Shown one piece after another: positions 21,183 to 29,756 of a DNA stretch of 64,000 bases (within the stretch, counting starts at the first letter, position 1; every line of letters begins with the position of its first letter). Made by a program: the position numbers and the translations under genes. Source of the DNA: Gaiella occulta (GTDB lineage Bacteria > Actinomycetota > Thermoleophilia > Gaiellales > Gaiellaceae). The notes beneath the pieces are model-generated. The model made no database searches. It was not told the DNA's origin and worked only from the letters and a program-made list of their open reading frames with translations. The stretch lies in assembly GCF_003351045.1 (NCBI RefSeq), contig NZ_QQZY01000001.1, positions 434,001-498,000 of the forward strand, written 5' to 3'.

Positions 21183-21770
21183 TCAGAGGGCGGCCGGCGG
21201 CGCGCCGTCGTCCCCGTCGCCGCCGTTGCGCCGGCGGGTCAGGTAGCCGGCCGAGCCGGCGGCGAGCAGCAGCACGGCGAGGCCGCCGAGCACGATGAGC
21301 GGGATCGGCACCGCGGACGGGCCGCTCGTGTCCGGGATCGTGCCGGGGGCGGCGGTCGTGTCGGTCGGCGTCGAGTCCGTCGCGGTCCTGCCGGTCGGCG
21401 TCTTGCCGGTCGACGTCTTGCCGGTGCCCGGCCTGACCACGGGCCCCTTGCCACCGGGATCGGGCTTCCCCTGCTTGGCGAACGCCCATGCGCGGCCGAT
21501 CTCCTCCGGCGCGTTCGAGTAGTCGATGAGATCGGTCGCCAGGCTGTCGATCGCCTCGCGGTAGCAGTGGAGCGGGTAGATCGTGTTCACCCGTCCGTCG
21601 TTGTACCAGTCGGCCACGACCTGCTCGGCGCAGCTGGGCTTCTTCTTCGCCTCCGCGCTTCCGGCCGCCACCGCGGCGAGCACGACGAGCGCCACCGCAG
21701 CGGCGAGCATGCGGGCGGAGGCGCTGGTGTGGAGGCGGCGGATCACAGCAGGGGCGAGGCGGACGGACAC
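21183..21770 (-). CDS. Exported protein with Thr-rich linker and C-terminal membrane anchor
   Basis: A 195-residue protein if started at GTG 21770 (ATG 21710 is an alternative). The N-terminus is a signal peptide (LAAAVALVVLAAVAAGSAEA). The mature region has two Cys (PSCAEQVVADW and HCYREAI) that could form a disulfide, then a low-complexity linker of TGKTSTGKTPTGRT type, a hydrophobic segment IPLIVLGGLAVLLLAAGSAG and a basic tail LTRRR. The topology is signal, small domain, spacer, anchor. The pattern VADWYNDGRVNTIYPLHCYR is seen in uncharacterised actinobacterial proteins; function unknown. Confidence 0.7.
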   Translation of the reverse strand: MSVRLAPAVIRRLHTSASARMLAAAVALVVLAAVAAGSAEAKKKPSCAEQVVADWYNDGRVNTIYPLHCYREAIDSLATDLIDYSNAPEEIGRAWAFAKQGKPDPGGKGPVVRPGTGKTSTGKTPTGRTATDSTPTDTTAAPGTIPDTSGPSAVPIPLIVLGGLAVLLLAAGSAGYLTRRRNGGDGDDGAPPAAL

Positions 21771-21929
21771 GTCGGCCGAGGCGAGTATCGAGGCTGCGCT
21801 TGAGTCAACAGTGAGTGCAGGGTAAACGATTTGTAAGACGTCCCCGCCCCGGAGGCGGGTCGCAAGCGGCCTCGCGCGCGGGCGGCGGCGCCCGGAAGGG
21901 CGGACACGACCGTGGTAGCGTGGCCCGCC

Positions 21930-23921
21930 ATGGACGCGGCCCCGGAAGGCGCCGTCGAGCGCGGGAGCGGCCGCAGCGGGTGGGCCGGGCGTCTCGTGCT
22001 CGCCGTCGCCGCGGCATTGCTCGCCTGGGCGGTGCTCGCCGGCGGCGGCTCGGGGAGCGATGCGCTGCCGTGGCTCGGCAGCGCCGCCGTGCTCGCCGCG
22101 GCGGCGGCGCTCGCGGCGGTTGCTCAAGGCGTGCTGCCGGCGCCGCGCCTGCCGCCCGCCGGGACTGCCGCCGTCGCCGCCGCCTGCGCCCTCGTCGCCT
22201 GGAGCGGTGCCTCGATCGCATGGTCGATCGCGGGCGACCGCTCCTGGGAGGCGCTCGACAAGGGTCTCGTCTACGGGGCCTTCGCGGTGCTCGGGCTGGT
22301 GCTCTCGGGCCTCGGCGCGCGAAGCATCCGCGGTGTGGCGGCGGTGCTCGCCGCAGTGATCGGCGCGGCTCTCGTCTGGTCGCTGCTCGGCAAGGCCGTG
22401 CCGGCGCTCGGCCCCGACGACGCCGGGCGGGTTGCGCGCCTCCACGGCCCGGTCGCATACTGGAACGCGCTCGCGCTGCTCGCCGGAGCGGCGATCGCGC
22501 TCGGCCTCTGGCTCGCCGCGGCCGTCCGTGGCCGCCTCGGCCGCCCTGCCGGGATGCTGCTCGTGTACCTCGCCGCGATCGCCCTCCTCCTCACCCAGTC
22601 GCGGGCCGGTCTCGTCGGCGCCGTCGCCGTCACCGGGCTCTGGCTCGCGCTCTCCGCGGAGCGTGTCGAGGGCGCGCTCCTCGCGCTGCTGGCGGCCGCT
22701 CCCGGCCTCGCCGTCGGCGCCTGGGCGTTCACGCGGCCCGCGCTCGTCGAGGACGGAGCCGCGCGCGCGCAGCGCGTGTCCGACGGCGCGCTGCTGGCAG
22801 CGCTCGTGCTCGCGGGCGCGGTCATCGTGCTCGCCCTCGGCCTCCGCGCTCCGGTGGAGCGGCTGGTCGCAGCGCGCCGCGCCGCGGTCGTGCGCGCGCT
22901 CGCCGGCGGGGCCGCCGTGATCGCCGCCGCCGGCGCGATCGGCCTCGTCGCCGCGGTCGGCAACCCCTTCACGTGGGCCGTCGACCAGATCGGCGCCCAG
23001 GGCGAGGTGCCCAACGACCCGAGCCGCTTCGGCGACCTGAGCACGAACGATCGCCTCACCTGGTGGGGAGAGGCATGGCAGGTGTTCCGGGCGCACCCCG
23101 CGAGAGGCACGGGCGCCTACACCTTCGAGCTTGCGCGCAGGCGCTACCGCGACGACGCGCGCAACGTCAGCGAGCCCCACAGCGTGCCGCTGCAGATGCT
23201 CTCCGATACCGGCGTGCCCGGTCTCGCGCTGCTCGTCCTGCTCGCCGCGGCGCTCGCGGTGGGCCTGCGCTCGACGCTCGCGCGGCTGCACGGCGGCGAG
23301 CGAGCGGCCGCCGCCGCGCTCGTCGCGCTCCCGGCCGCCTACGGCGTGCACGCTCTCGTCGACTACGACCTCGACTTCGTCGCGGTCAGCGCTCCGACGG
23401 CGCTCGTCGCCGCGGCGCTGCTCGGCGCCGGCCTTCCCGCCCGGCGCCTGCGGGCGAACATGCTCGCGGGCGCCGGCGTGCTCGCGGCGGGCCTCGCCGC
23501 CGTCTACGCGCTCGTCGCGCCCGCCCTCGCCGCACGCAACGTCGACACGGCCTACCGTGACGCCGAAGCCGGGCGGCTTGCCGCGGCCGCGGCGGCTGCG
23601 CGCCGCGCCCAAGGACTGAACCCGCTGTCGCCCGAGCCGCTGTGGGCGCGTGCCGACGTCGCCGACGCCGCCGGCGACGATGCCGCCGCCGAGCGCTTCT
23701 ACGAGCAGGCCGCGCGGCTCCAGCCGGAGAACCCGGCGACCTGGTATCGGCTCGGTCTCTACCGGCAGCTCGCGCGCGGCGACCAGTGCGGCGCCTACCA
23801 GGCGCTCAACGCCGGCTACACGCTCGACCCGAAGAGCACCCTGTGGGCGGCCGGAGGGCCCCTGGACGTCGCCCGCGCCGCGGTCGACGATCCGAAGCAT
23901 CCGGCCTGCGGGCGCGGCTGA
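21930..23921 (+). CDS. O-antigen ligase/polymerase (WzyC) family protein with C-terminal TPR
   Basis: A 663-residue integral membrane protein with about a dozen hydrophobic segments. The Wzy_C signature region is around AIALLLTQSRAGLVGAVAV and the large periplasmic loop carries RLTWWGEAWQVFRAHP and GTGAYTFELARR with EPHSVPLQMLSDTGV, the usual ligase loop. After the last membrane segment two TPR-like units follow ([38 protein letters not shown]). ATG 21930 is preferred to GTG 21912. It should polymerise or transfer surface glycans outside the membrane; the adjacent epimerase fits. Confidence 0.82.
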   Translation: MDAAPEGAVERGSGRSGWAGRLVLAVAAALLAWAVLAGGGSGSDALPWLGSAAVLAAAAALAAVAQGVLPAPRLPPAGTAAVAAACALVAWSGASIAWSIAGDRSWEALDKGLVYGAFAVLGLVLSGLGARSIRGVAAVLAAVIGAALVWSLLGKAVPALGPDDAGRVARLHGPVAYWNALALLAGAAIALGLWLAAAVRGRLGRPAGMLLVYLAAIALLLTQSRAGLVGAVAVTGLWLALSAERVEGALLALLAAAPGLAVGAWAFTRPALVEDGAARAQRVSDGALLAALVLAGAVIVLALGLRAPVERLVAARRAAVVRALAGGAAVIAAAGAIGLVAAVGNPFTWAVDQIGAQGEVPNDPSRFGDLSTNDRLTWWGEAWQVFRAHPARGTGAYTFELARRRYRDDARNVSEPHSVPLQMLSDTGVPGLALLVLLAAALAVGLRSTLARLHGGERAAAAALVALPAAYGVHALVDYDLDFVAVSAPTALVAAALLGAGLPARRLRANMLAGAGVLAAGLAAVYALVAPALAARNVDTAYRDAEAGRLAAAAAAARRAQGLNPLSPEPLWARADVADAAGDDAAAERFYEQAARLQPENPATWYRLGLYRQLARGDQCGAYQALNAGYTLDPKSTLWAAGGPLDVARAAVDDPKHPACGRG

Positions 23922-23933
23922 CCCTGCTGTCCG

Positions 23934-24326
23934 TCAGGCGCCGACGACGACCACGACGTGCGCGCCGTTCAGCTGCGCCGGGCGCACTCCGTCGAGCGGA
24001 CCGACGATGCGGATGCCGAGGTCGCGCGCAAGGCGCCGCCCCTCGCCCTCGAAGCCGCGCCGGTACATGACGAGGCTGCGCGTGAAGCCGCCGCGCGGCG
24101 CATTGGCGACGCCGCCGATGCGGTAGCCGCGCCGGGAGGCGCGTGCGGCCGCTGCGGCGGCCGCACCCTGGCGGCCGTTGCCGTTGAGGACGAGCACCGA
24201 CACCCGGCTTCGCGGGAGGTGCGCCGCGGCCGCGGCGAGGGCGGCGGTGCGCCAGGGTCGGACGAGGGCGTCGTCGTGATGGAGGGACACGTCCACGGCG
24301 ATGAGGGTTTCGCCCGCCGCGGCCAT
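23934..24326 (-). CDS. LytR_C domain protein
   Basis: A 130-residue protein whose core is a LytR/CpsA/Psr C-terminal domain: VSVLVLNGNGRQGAAAAAA, RRGYRIGGVANA, and the ending GAHVVVVVG. It has no clear signal peptide or membrane segment, unlike most LytR_C proteins, which are anchored. It lies 15 nt after the stop of the epimerase gene on the same strand, so they are likely co-transcribed. LytR_C domains are found with wall-polymer attachment enzymes; the stand-alone role is unknown. Confidence 0.75.
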   Translation of the reverse strand: MAAAGETLIAVDVSLHHDDALVRPWRTAALAAAAAHLPRSRVSVLVLNGNGRQGAAAAAAARASRRGYRIGGVANAPRGGFTRSLVMYRRGFEGEGRRLARDLGIRIVGPLDGVRPAQLNGAHVVVVVGA

Positions 24327-24341
24327 GCTCCTTCCCGCCGG

Positions 24342-25247
24342 CTACGACGCGCGGATGTGCTCCCACGTGCGCGCGATCCCGTCCGCGACGGCCGTCGCGG
24401 CCGTGAACCCGAGCACGCGCTGCGCGAGCGACGGGTCGAGCACGCTGCGGCCGAGCTCGCCGGGGCGCGCCGTCTCGTGTACCGGGGCGAGGTCGGATCC
24501 CGCCACGCGCCGGCACGCCTCGTACAGATCGGTGACGGAGGTCTCGACCCCGGTGCCGACGTTGAAGACGCCGCCGTCCGCTGTGAGCGCCGCCAGCACC
24601 GCGCCGACGACGTCGCCGACGTAGACGTAGTCGCGCGTCTGGCGCCCGTCGCCGAAGATCCGGCAGACCTCGCCGTCGCGCAGCCGCCCCAGGAAGATGG
24701 CGACGACGCCCGCCTCGCCGTGGGGGTCCTGCCGCGGGCCGTAGACGTTCCCGAGGCGGAGCGACACGTGACGGGCCCCGTAGAGCCGGCCGTACATGGC
24801 CAGGTACTCCTCCCCCGCGAGCTTGGCGGTGCCGTACGGGGACAGCGGCAGCCGCGGGTCGTCCTCGCGGGCCGGGCGCTCGCACTCGCCGTAGATGGCG
24901 CCTCCCGTGGAGGCGAACACGACGCGGGCGCCGGTCGAGCGCGCCGCTTCGAGCACGTTCACCGTGCCGAGCACGTTGACGGCGGCATCGCGTGCGGGCT
25001 CTGCCACCGAGACGCGCACGTCCGCCTGCGCGGCCAGGTGGATCAGCGCCTGCGGGGCGGTCTCGGCGGCGATCGCGTCGAGGGGCTCGCGCACGTCGTG
25101 CACGTGCAGCGTCGCCTGCGCGGGGACGTTCTCGCGCCTGCCGTTGGAGAGGTCGTCGACGACGTGCACCTCGTCGCCGCGCGCGACGAGCGCCTCGACG
25201 ACGTGCGAGCCGATGAACCCGGCCCCTCCGCTGACGACGACGCGCAT
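24342..25247 (-). CDS. NAD-dependent epimerase/dehydratase, UDP-glucose 4-epimerase-like
   Basis: A 301-residue extended SDR. NAD site SGGAGFIGSHVVEAL at residue 6, the catalytic pair as STGGAIYGE and SPYGTAKLAGEEYLAMY (Y-x-x-x-K), then LRLGNVYGPRQDP and a substrate strand IFGDGRQTRDYVYVGDVV. This is the GalE/WbpP pattern, so it interconverts nucleotide sugars for cell-surface glycans. It is divergent from tmk with only 20 nt between start codons. Confidence 0.88.
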   Translation of the reverse strand: MRVVVSGGAGFIGSHVVEALVARGDEVHVVDDLSNGRRENVPAQATLHVHDVREPLDAIAAETAPQALIHLAAQADVRVSVAEPARDAAVNVLGTVNVLEAARSTGARVVFASTGGAIYGECERPAREDDPRLPLSPYGTAKLAGEEYLAMYGRLYGARHVSLRLGNVYGPRQDPHGEAGVVAIFLGRLRDGEVCRIFGDGRQTRDYVYVGDVVGAVLAALTADGGVFNVGTGVETSVTDLYEACRRVAGSDLAPVHETARPGELGRSVLDPSLAQRVLGFTAATAVADGIARTWEHIRAS

Positions 25248-25267
25248 GCTCGTATCCTAGGCGGGAC

Positions 25268-25864
25268 ATGTTCATCAGCCTCGAAGGTCTCGACGGGTCG
25301 GGCAAGACGACGCAGGCGCGGCTGCTCGGTCGGCGGCTCGAGGCCGAGGGCCACGAGGTCGTGGTCACGCGCGAGCCGGGCGGCACGGCTCTCGGGGAGG
25401 AGATCCGCGCGCTGCTCCTGCACGGCGGCCACGTGGCGCCGTGGGCGGAGGCGGCGCTGTACGCGGCGTCGCGGGCGCAGCACGTGGACGAGGTGATCCG
25501 GCCTGCGCTCGAGCGCGGCGCCGTCGTCGTGTGCGACCGCTACGTCGACTCGTCGGTCGCCTACCAGGGCATCGCGCGCGGGCTCGGCCTCGAGCGCGTG
25601 CTCGAGCTCAACCTCGCCGCGGTCGACGGGCTCCTGCCCGACCGCACCTTCCTGCTGCAGGTCGGCGTCGGCGACGCGGCTGCGCGCATGGGCGGCGAGC
25701 TCGACCGCATCGAGCGCGAGGGCGACGAGTTCAGGGCGCGCGTCGCGGAGGCCTACGGCACGCTTGCGGCGCGCTTCCCCGAGCGCTACGTCGTGGTCGA
25801 CGGCACGCGCGCTCCCGACGAGGTGGCCGAGGAGATCCGTGGAGCGCTTCGCGGCGGTTCCTGA
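25268..25864 (+). CDS. tmk: Thymidylate kinase
   Basis: Phosphorylates dTMP to dTDP. A 198-residue protein beginning MFISLEGLDGSGKTTQARLL (P-loop GLDGSGKTT), with the substrate motif VTREPGGT, DRYVDSSVAYQG (the DR(Y/H) catalytic pair) and the LID region after RMGGELDRIE. The gene for the polymerase III delta' subunit overlaps its 3' end by 26 nt, the common tmk-holB pairing. Confidence 0.96.
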   Translation: MFISLEGLDGSGKTTQARLLGRRLEAEGHEVVVTREPGGTALGEEIRALLLHGGHVAPWAEAALYAASRAQHVDEVIRPALERGAVVVCDRYVDSSVAYQGIARGLGLERVLELNLAAVDGLLPDRTFLLQVGVGDAAARMGGELDRIEREGDEFRARVAEAYGTLAARFPERYVVVDGTRAPDEVAEEIRGALRGGS

Positions 25865-26903
25865 GCAGCCGGAGGCCAAGCGCCTGCTCGTCTCGGCCCT
25901 CGATGCCGGCGCCGCGCACGCCTACCTCTTCCACGGCCCGTCCGGGGTCGGAAAGGCGACCGCCGCCACCGCGTTCGCCGGCGCCCTGCTCGGCGACGCG
26001 CGCCGTGTCGAGCAGCGCACCCATCCCGACCTGAGGGTGGTGGAGCCGCTGGGGGAGATGATCCGCATCGACGAGATCCGCGCGCTGCACCACGACCTGC
26101 ACATGCGGCCGTTCGAGGCCGACCGGCGCGTCTACCTGCTGCTCGACGCGCACCTGCTCAACGGCGAGGCGGCCGACGCGCTGTTGAAGGACCTGGAGGA
26201 GCCGCCGGCGTACGCGACGATCGTGCTCGTCGCCGACGAGCTCGGGCCGATTCCCGAGACGATTCGCTCGCGCTGCCAGCTCGTCCCGTTCCGCCGCCTG
26301 TCGGAGTCTGCGGTGCGCGCCTGGCTCGCCGAGCACGCGGCGGGCCTGGGGGAGGCGGAGGCGACGGCGCTCGCGCGCGTCGCGGCGGGCCGGCTCGACC
26401 GGGCGCGCCGGCTGCTGGATCCGGCGGCGGCGGAGCGCCGGGCGGCGCTGATCGCGTGCGCACGGGCCGCCTACGCCGCCGAGAGCTTCGACGCCGGGGA
26501 AGCGGCGGCGACGATGCTTGCCGCGATGGGAAGCGCCGGCGCGGCCGCGAAGGCGTGCGAGGAGGCCGCGATCGACGGGCTCGACCTCAGCGCGCGCGAG
26601 GCGGAGCAGCGCGTCAAGCGCGCCCAGCGCGGCGCCGAGCGGGAGGAGCTGCTCGCGCAGCTCGACGAGCTCGCCGCCTGGTACCGCGACCTCGTCGTCG
26701 TCGCGGCGGGGGCCGAAGCGGCGGCGGCCAACGCCGACCGCCTCGACGACCTGCGCGCCGACGCGTCCGGCCGCGCCGCCCGCGGCGCCGAGCTCGCCGC
26801 CGAGGCCGTCCGGGGGCTGTGGCGGACGGTGGAGGAGTTCAACGTCAGCGCGCCGCTCGCGCTCGAGGCGCTGTTCGTGCGGCTGCGCCGCGTCTTCGCC
26901 TGA
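25839..26903 (+). CDS. holB: DNA polymerase III delta' subunit (clamp loader)
   Basis: Part of the clamp-loading complex. The GTG at 25839 gives 354 residues starting MERFAAVPEQPEAKRLL; the frame is open upstream but overlaps tmk fully. AAA+ features: AYLFHGPSGVGKATAA (Walker A), LLDAHLLNGEAADALLKDLE (Walker B region, as usual in delta'), SRCQLVPFRRLSE (SRC motif). The zinc-finger cysteines of enterobacterial delta' are missing, as in many actinobacteria. Confidence 0.9.
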   Translation: MERFAAVPEQPEAKRLLVSALDAGAAHAYLFHGPSGVGKATAATAFAGALLGDARRVEQRTHPDLRVVEPLGEMIRIDEIRALHHDLHMRPFEADRRVYLLLDAHLLNGEAADALLKDLEEPPAYATIVLVADELGPIPETIRSRCQLVPFRRLSESAVRAWLAEHAAGLGEAEATALARVAAGRLDRARRLLDPAAAERRAALIACARAAYAAESFDAGEAAATMLAAMGSAGAAAKACEEAAIDGLDLSAREAEQRVKRAQRGAEREELLAQLDELAAWYRDLVVVAAGAEAAAANADRLDDLRADASGRAARGAELAAEAVRGLWRTVEEFNVSAPLALEALFVRLRRVFA

Positions 26904-26961
26904 GCATCGGGTCGCGGGGAGCCTGCGACGCCGCCGCCGAAGTCCCTACAATGCGCGGCGC

Positions 26962-27034
26962 GCCGACGTAGCTCAGCTGGTAGAGCACTTCACTCGTAAT
27001 GAAGGGGTCCGCGGTTCGAATCCGCGCGTCGGCT
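26962..27034 (+). tRNA. tRNA-Thr (anticodon CGT)
   Basis: Full cloverleaf: acceptor GCCGACG / CGTCGGC, D arm GCTC...GAGC, anticodon stem CTTCA/TGAAG around CTCGTAA (anticodon CGT, reading ACG), T arm CCGCGG-TTCGAAT-CCGCG[C]. No encoded CCA. The 3' half from the anticodon loop onward is repeated exactly at 45674-45717, so this gene is the integration site of the element to its right. The left copy keeps the whole tRNA intact. Confidence 0.96.
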
Positions 27035-27036
27035 TC
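26993..27036. repeat. Left attachment site (attL), 44-bp repeat
   Basis: CTCGTAATGAAGGGGTCCGC onward to GTCGGCTTC, from the anticodon loop of tRNA-Thr to just beyond the gene. Identical over 44 nt to 45674-45717 and, over 31 nt with one mismatch, to 44630-44660. Tyrosine recombinases of this kind cross over in the anticodon or T arm of tRNA genes. Confidence 0.93.
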
Positions 27037-28184
27037 CAGGATTGATGCGGGATCCGGGGGTTCCGCAGTAACCTCCTCCCCCAGTTCCGCGTACATCTCG
27101 CGTACATCGAACTCGGCGCGCGCCGCCTCGATCGCTTCGAGGGCACTGACGCGCACGTTCGGATCGAACTCCTCGAACACGTGCGCGTAGGTCTTGAGCG
27201 TAACCTCCGGCGCATTGCCCATCTGCGCGGCCACCTCGACCACCGTCCCGCTTTCGTAGATCAGCAGGGACGCGAAGGAGTGCCGCAGATCGTAGGGCGG
27301 CCCGGTCACGCCGACCAGCTCGGCTACGGGCTCGTAGACGCGCGTTCGCCAGTTGCGCCAGTCGTAGTCGCTCCACAACGTTCCGCGCGGCGTCGGGAAG
27401 ACGAGCGCGCGCTCGCCAGCGTCGCCTGACGCCTGTCGCCACTGCCGTAGGTCGGAGGCGAGGGGAGGGAGGAGCCGGACAGTCCGGAGCTTTCCGGTCT
27501 TGGTGCTCTTGATGCCTGAGCCGGCCGCGGCCCGTTCGACGCGGACTGTCCGCTTGCCGATGTCCCCCTATTGCAGCGCTCGGGCCTCCTCCGGCCGCAG
27601 CCCCGCATATGCGAGGACGGAGACGAGCGTTGCGTCGAGAAGCCGTCCCTGGACGAGCAGCTGTCCGCGGAGCGCTTCCACGGTCGCGGGCGGGAGCGGC
27701 CGCACGTACCGAGCGCGCTTCGGGGTAGGCACCTTGATCGCGTCGACGGGATTTCGCTCCACGTGATCCCACTTGACCGCGCACGTGAACATGCCGGACA
27801 GGATGACGAGCGCCTTGTGCACGACCGAAGGGCCGGCGCCCGCCGTGATCAGATCGGCCTTGAACTGGTCGACAATGCCGGGAGTGATGTCGCGCAGCCG
27901 GTAGCCACCGAGCCGCCGTCGGATGTGCTTCTCCCACGTCGGCCCGTAGCTGTCGCGGGTGTTCTTGGCGAGGTTCGGGACGACGTGTCGCCGCCACCAC
28001 GTCTCTACGAACTCGGACAGAAGCTCTTTGCCGCGGTCAATGTCGAGCGGCCGCCCGAGCTCCCGCGACCGGCGCACGTCGCCCTCGAATCGTTGCGCGT
28101 CCGCTTTGCTCGTGAACGACTTCGAGCGGTTGCGGCCGTTCTCGCGCCAGCGCACTTCCTACTTGCCCGTGTCCTCCCGGCGTT

Positions 28185-28463
28185 TCACGCCGCTTCCTCA
28201 ATCGCGCGTAGGGCGGCGAGGGAGCCGCGACCTGCCGGCGCCGCGATTGGGCGCGGATTCGACCGTTGACGGGTCGGCTTCACGCGCGCCCCGCTGATCC
28301 AGAGCCAGAAGTCCTCTTCAGTGATGCGGTAGTGAGCGCCGATTCGTGAGGCCACGAGATCACCGGATCGAATGGCGCGGTAAACGGTCTTCGCAGAAAC
28401 CTGCGCTCGCCGAGCCACGTCAGCCGGCGAGAGCAGAGCCGCACCTTGAGCCGATGTCGTCAT
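28185..28463 (-). CDS. Excisionase-type helix-turn-helix protein
   Basis: A 92-residue protein with a MerR/Xis-type DNA-binding unit: LLSPADVARRAQVSAKTVYR, AIRSGDLVASRIGAHYRIT and EEDFWLWI, the helix_turn_helix_17 pattern. It directly precedes the integrase gene with a 4-nt overlap, the classic xis-int arrangement. It should bend DNA for excision and may repress its own operon. The frame is intact although the integrase is not. Confidence 0.82.
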   Translation of the reverse strand: MTTSAQGAALLSPADVARRAQVSAKTVYRAIRSGDLVASRIGAHYRITEEDFWLWISGARVKPTRQRSNPRPIAAPAGRGSLAALRAIEEAA

Positions 28464-28499
28464 GTCGGAAGAGTAGGACGATCGTCCTACGTTGTCAAG

Positions 28500-28790
28500 C
28501 TAACCGCTCGACCCGAGCCACTTCTCGATATCAGCGATCGGCCTACCAACTTTCACGGCGTAGTCGCGGATATCGACGATCGGGATGTAGACCCACCGCG
28601 GCGTGTACTTGTCGGCGTTCTCATCGCTCCGAAACGCCCGCAGCTCGCCTCTCTTACAGAGCGTGTAGATGGTCTTCCGTGACAGCCCGAGGAGATGCGC
28701 CGCACCGCCCGGCGAGATCACATGACCCTCGAACTCCGCGAAGAGCCTCGCGAGCTTCTCGTCGCCCGACTCCCGTGCAGCCTCAGCCAT
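28500..28790 (-). CDS. Helix-turn-helix domain protein of the mobile element
   Basis: A 96-residue protein (ATG 28790; GTG 28811 also possible). After a short acidic helix it shows HVISPGGAAHLLGLSRKTIY, TLCKRGELRAFRSD and WVYIPIVDIRDY, the same excisionase-like winged helix as its downstream neighbour. A second Xis-type protein beside the first could be a repressor or a replication-control factor. The stop of the next upstream gene overlaps its start by 8 nt. Confidence 0.7.
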   Translation of the reverse strand: MAEAARESGDEKLARLFAEFEGHVISPGGAAHLLGLSRKTIYTLCKRGELRAFRSDENADKYTPRWVYIPIVDIRDYAVKVGRPIADIEKWLGSSG

Positions 28791-29136
28791 CGTCAGACCA
28801 TTGTCGCACACCCATCCGATACTCCGCCACGCTCCGCCTCACGAAGTCCCCGTCAGCCTCCTTCGCGTACTGCGACTCGTCGATGACCGCCCCGTACTCA
28901 TCAACGATCCGCACGCCGGCATCCCGCAGCTGGCGCTCGAACGGTCGCAGCTGCGCTCGCGGAACGCAGACCTTCACGCGCTCGCCTGTCATGAGGTGGA
29001 AGAAGAACCCGCTCCTCCCAACGCGACGTTCAGCCGACAGGATCTCTCCCCACGCCAGCGCCATCCCACCGCGACGCGGACACCGCGCACGCAGCCCCAA
29101 TCCGAGGTTCCTTTCGAACGACACCCGGAATCGCAT
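28783..29136 (-). CDS. Hypothetical protein of the mobile element
   Basis: A 117-residue protein, MRFRVSFERNLGLGLRARCP to GVRQWSDDG. The middle segment FFFHLMTGERVKVCVPRAQL followed by RPFERQLRDAGVRIVDEYG suggests a small alpha/beta domain. No family recognised. It overlaps the following helix-turn-helix gene and is co-oriented with int-xis, so it probably belongs to the element backbone. Confidence 0.5.
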   Translation of the reverse strand: MRFRVSFERNLGLGLRARCPRRGGMALAWGEILSAERRVGRSGFFFHLMTGERVKVCVPRAQLRPFERQLRDAGVRIVDEYGAVIDESQYAKEADGDFVRRSVAEYRMGVRQWSDDG

Positions 29137-29187
29137 GCCACCGACGCTAACCGGTGTCCAGGCTGTTACCGGCGTGGTCTACGTGAT

Positions 29188-29691
29188 CTAGCCGAGCGGC
29201 GTGTCGGTGAGATCGCTGACGATGCGCTCAGGACTCGATAGGCAGAGCATGACCCCGTACGACGGTTTTCCCGGCTCGCCTCCAATCAGAAAGGCAGGGC
29301 ACGACGCCGTCTCACAGCCATGCCGACGCAGGGCCGCAAACATCGGTTGGTACTCCGCCGCGTCATCGCGACTGAGGTAGCCAACGAGTCCGACTCCATC
29401 GGCCCACACGGAGATTGCGTTGAGGTCGTACTCGTTCGCCTTCTCATGAATGAGCGCGGCGCGGAACCATCGCCCGTCTCGCTTCTCTTCCGCAATCTTC
29501 CGTGCGCGCCCGCTCAGGTCGTCGAGGAAGGTAGCGCTGCCGACCGTACGACCAGCCAAGCGCTTGAGAACGTCCTGCCGGTGGCTCTCGCCGACCACCT
29601 CGACCAAGCCGCCCGCGTGCACCGTCATTGCTGCCGCCCTGCGGGACGAGGGACGGCCCAGCAGCCTTCCGAATAGACCCATCGGGCGCAT
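29188..29691 (-). CDS. HIRAN-domain-like protein
   Basis: ATG 29691 is chosen because GGGGAA precedes it; this gives 167 residues (MRPMGLFGRLLGRPSS). The central part FRAALIHEKANEYDLNAISV, then VGLVGYLSRDDAAEYQPMF, fits the HIRAN/SH3-like pattern that binds DNA ends or stalled forks in helicases such as Rad5/HLTF; here it is stand-alone, a form seen in bacterial mobile elements. The final 50 residues have three Cys. Role unknown. Confidence 0.65.
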   Translation of the reverse strand: MRPMGLFGRLLGRPSSRRAAAMTVHAGGLVEVVGESHRQDVLKRLAGRTVGSATFLDDLSGRARKIAEEKRDGRWFRAALIHEKANEYDLNAISVWADGVGLVGYLSRDDAAEYQPMFAALRRHGCETASCPAFLIGGEPGKPSYGVMLCLSSPERIVSDLTDTPLG

Positions 29692-29756
29692 TGTAATTCC
29701 CCGTGTCGCCCGCAGCAAGGCCGCGTTGCCACGGTGCTATACGTAGTCAAGTCTTC

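Larger units (their letters stand above)
26845..28188 (-). pseudogene. Tyrosine-recombinase integrase with two in-frame TAG codons
   Basis: One frame reads MKRREDTGK-TAG-EVRWRENGRNRSKSF, continues through AGLRPEEARALQ-TAG-GDIGKRTVRVE, and on to the C-terminal catalytic part. The TAGs are at 28159-28161 and 27568-27570; Trp is the usual residue at both positions, so a TGG to TAG change explains each. Catalytic residues are otherwise present: Arg in AGLRPEEA, Lys in KSTKTGK, DLRHSFASLL (box II, with Tyr for the first His) and Tyr in LKTYAHVFEEF. The GTG start overlaps the excisionase stop as GTGA. Past about 27040 the frame runs through the tRNA on the opposite strand (ADARIRTADPFITS), so its true C-terminus depends on the integration site. 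Confidence 0.85.

Noticed and set aside
26845-28188. Pyrrolysine or selenocysteine recoding of the integrase TAG codons
   Set aside because: Selenocysteine uses TGA, and there is no pyl gene in view; a Trp codon mutated to TAG is simpler.
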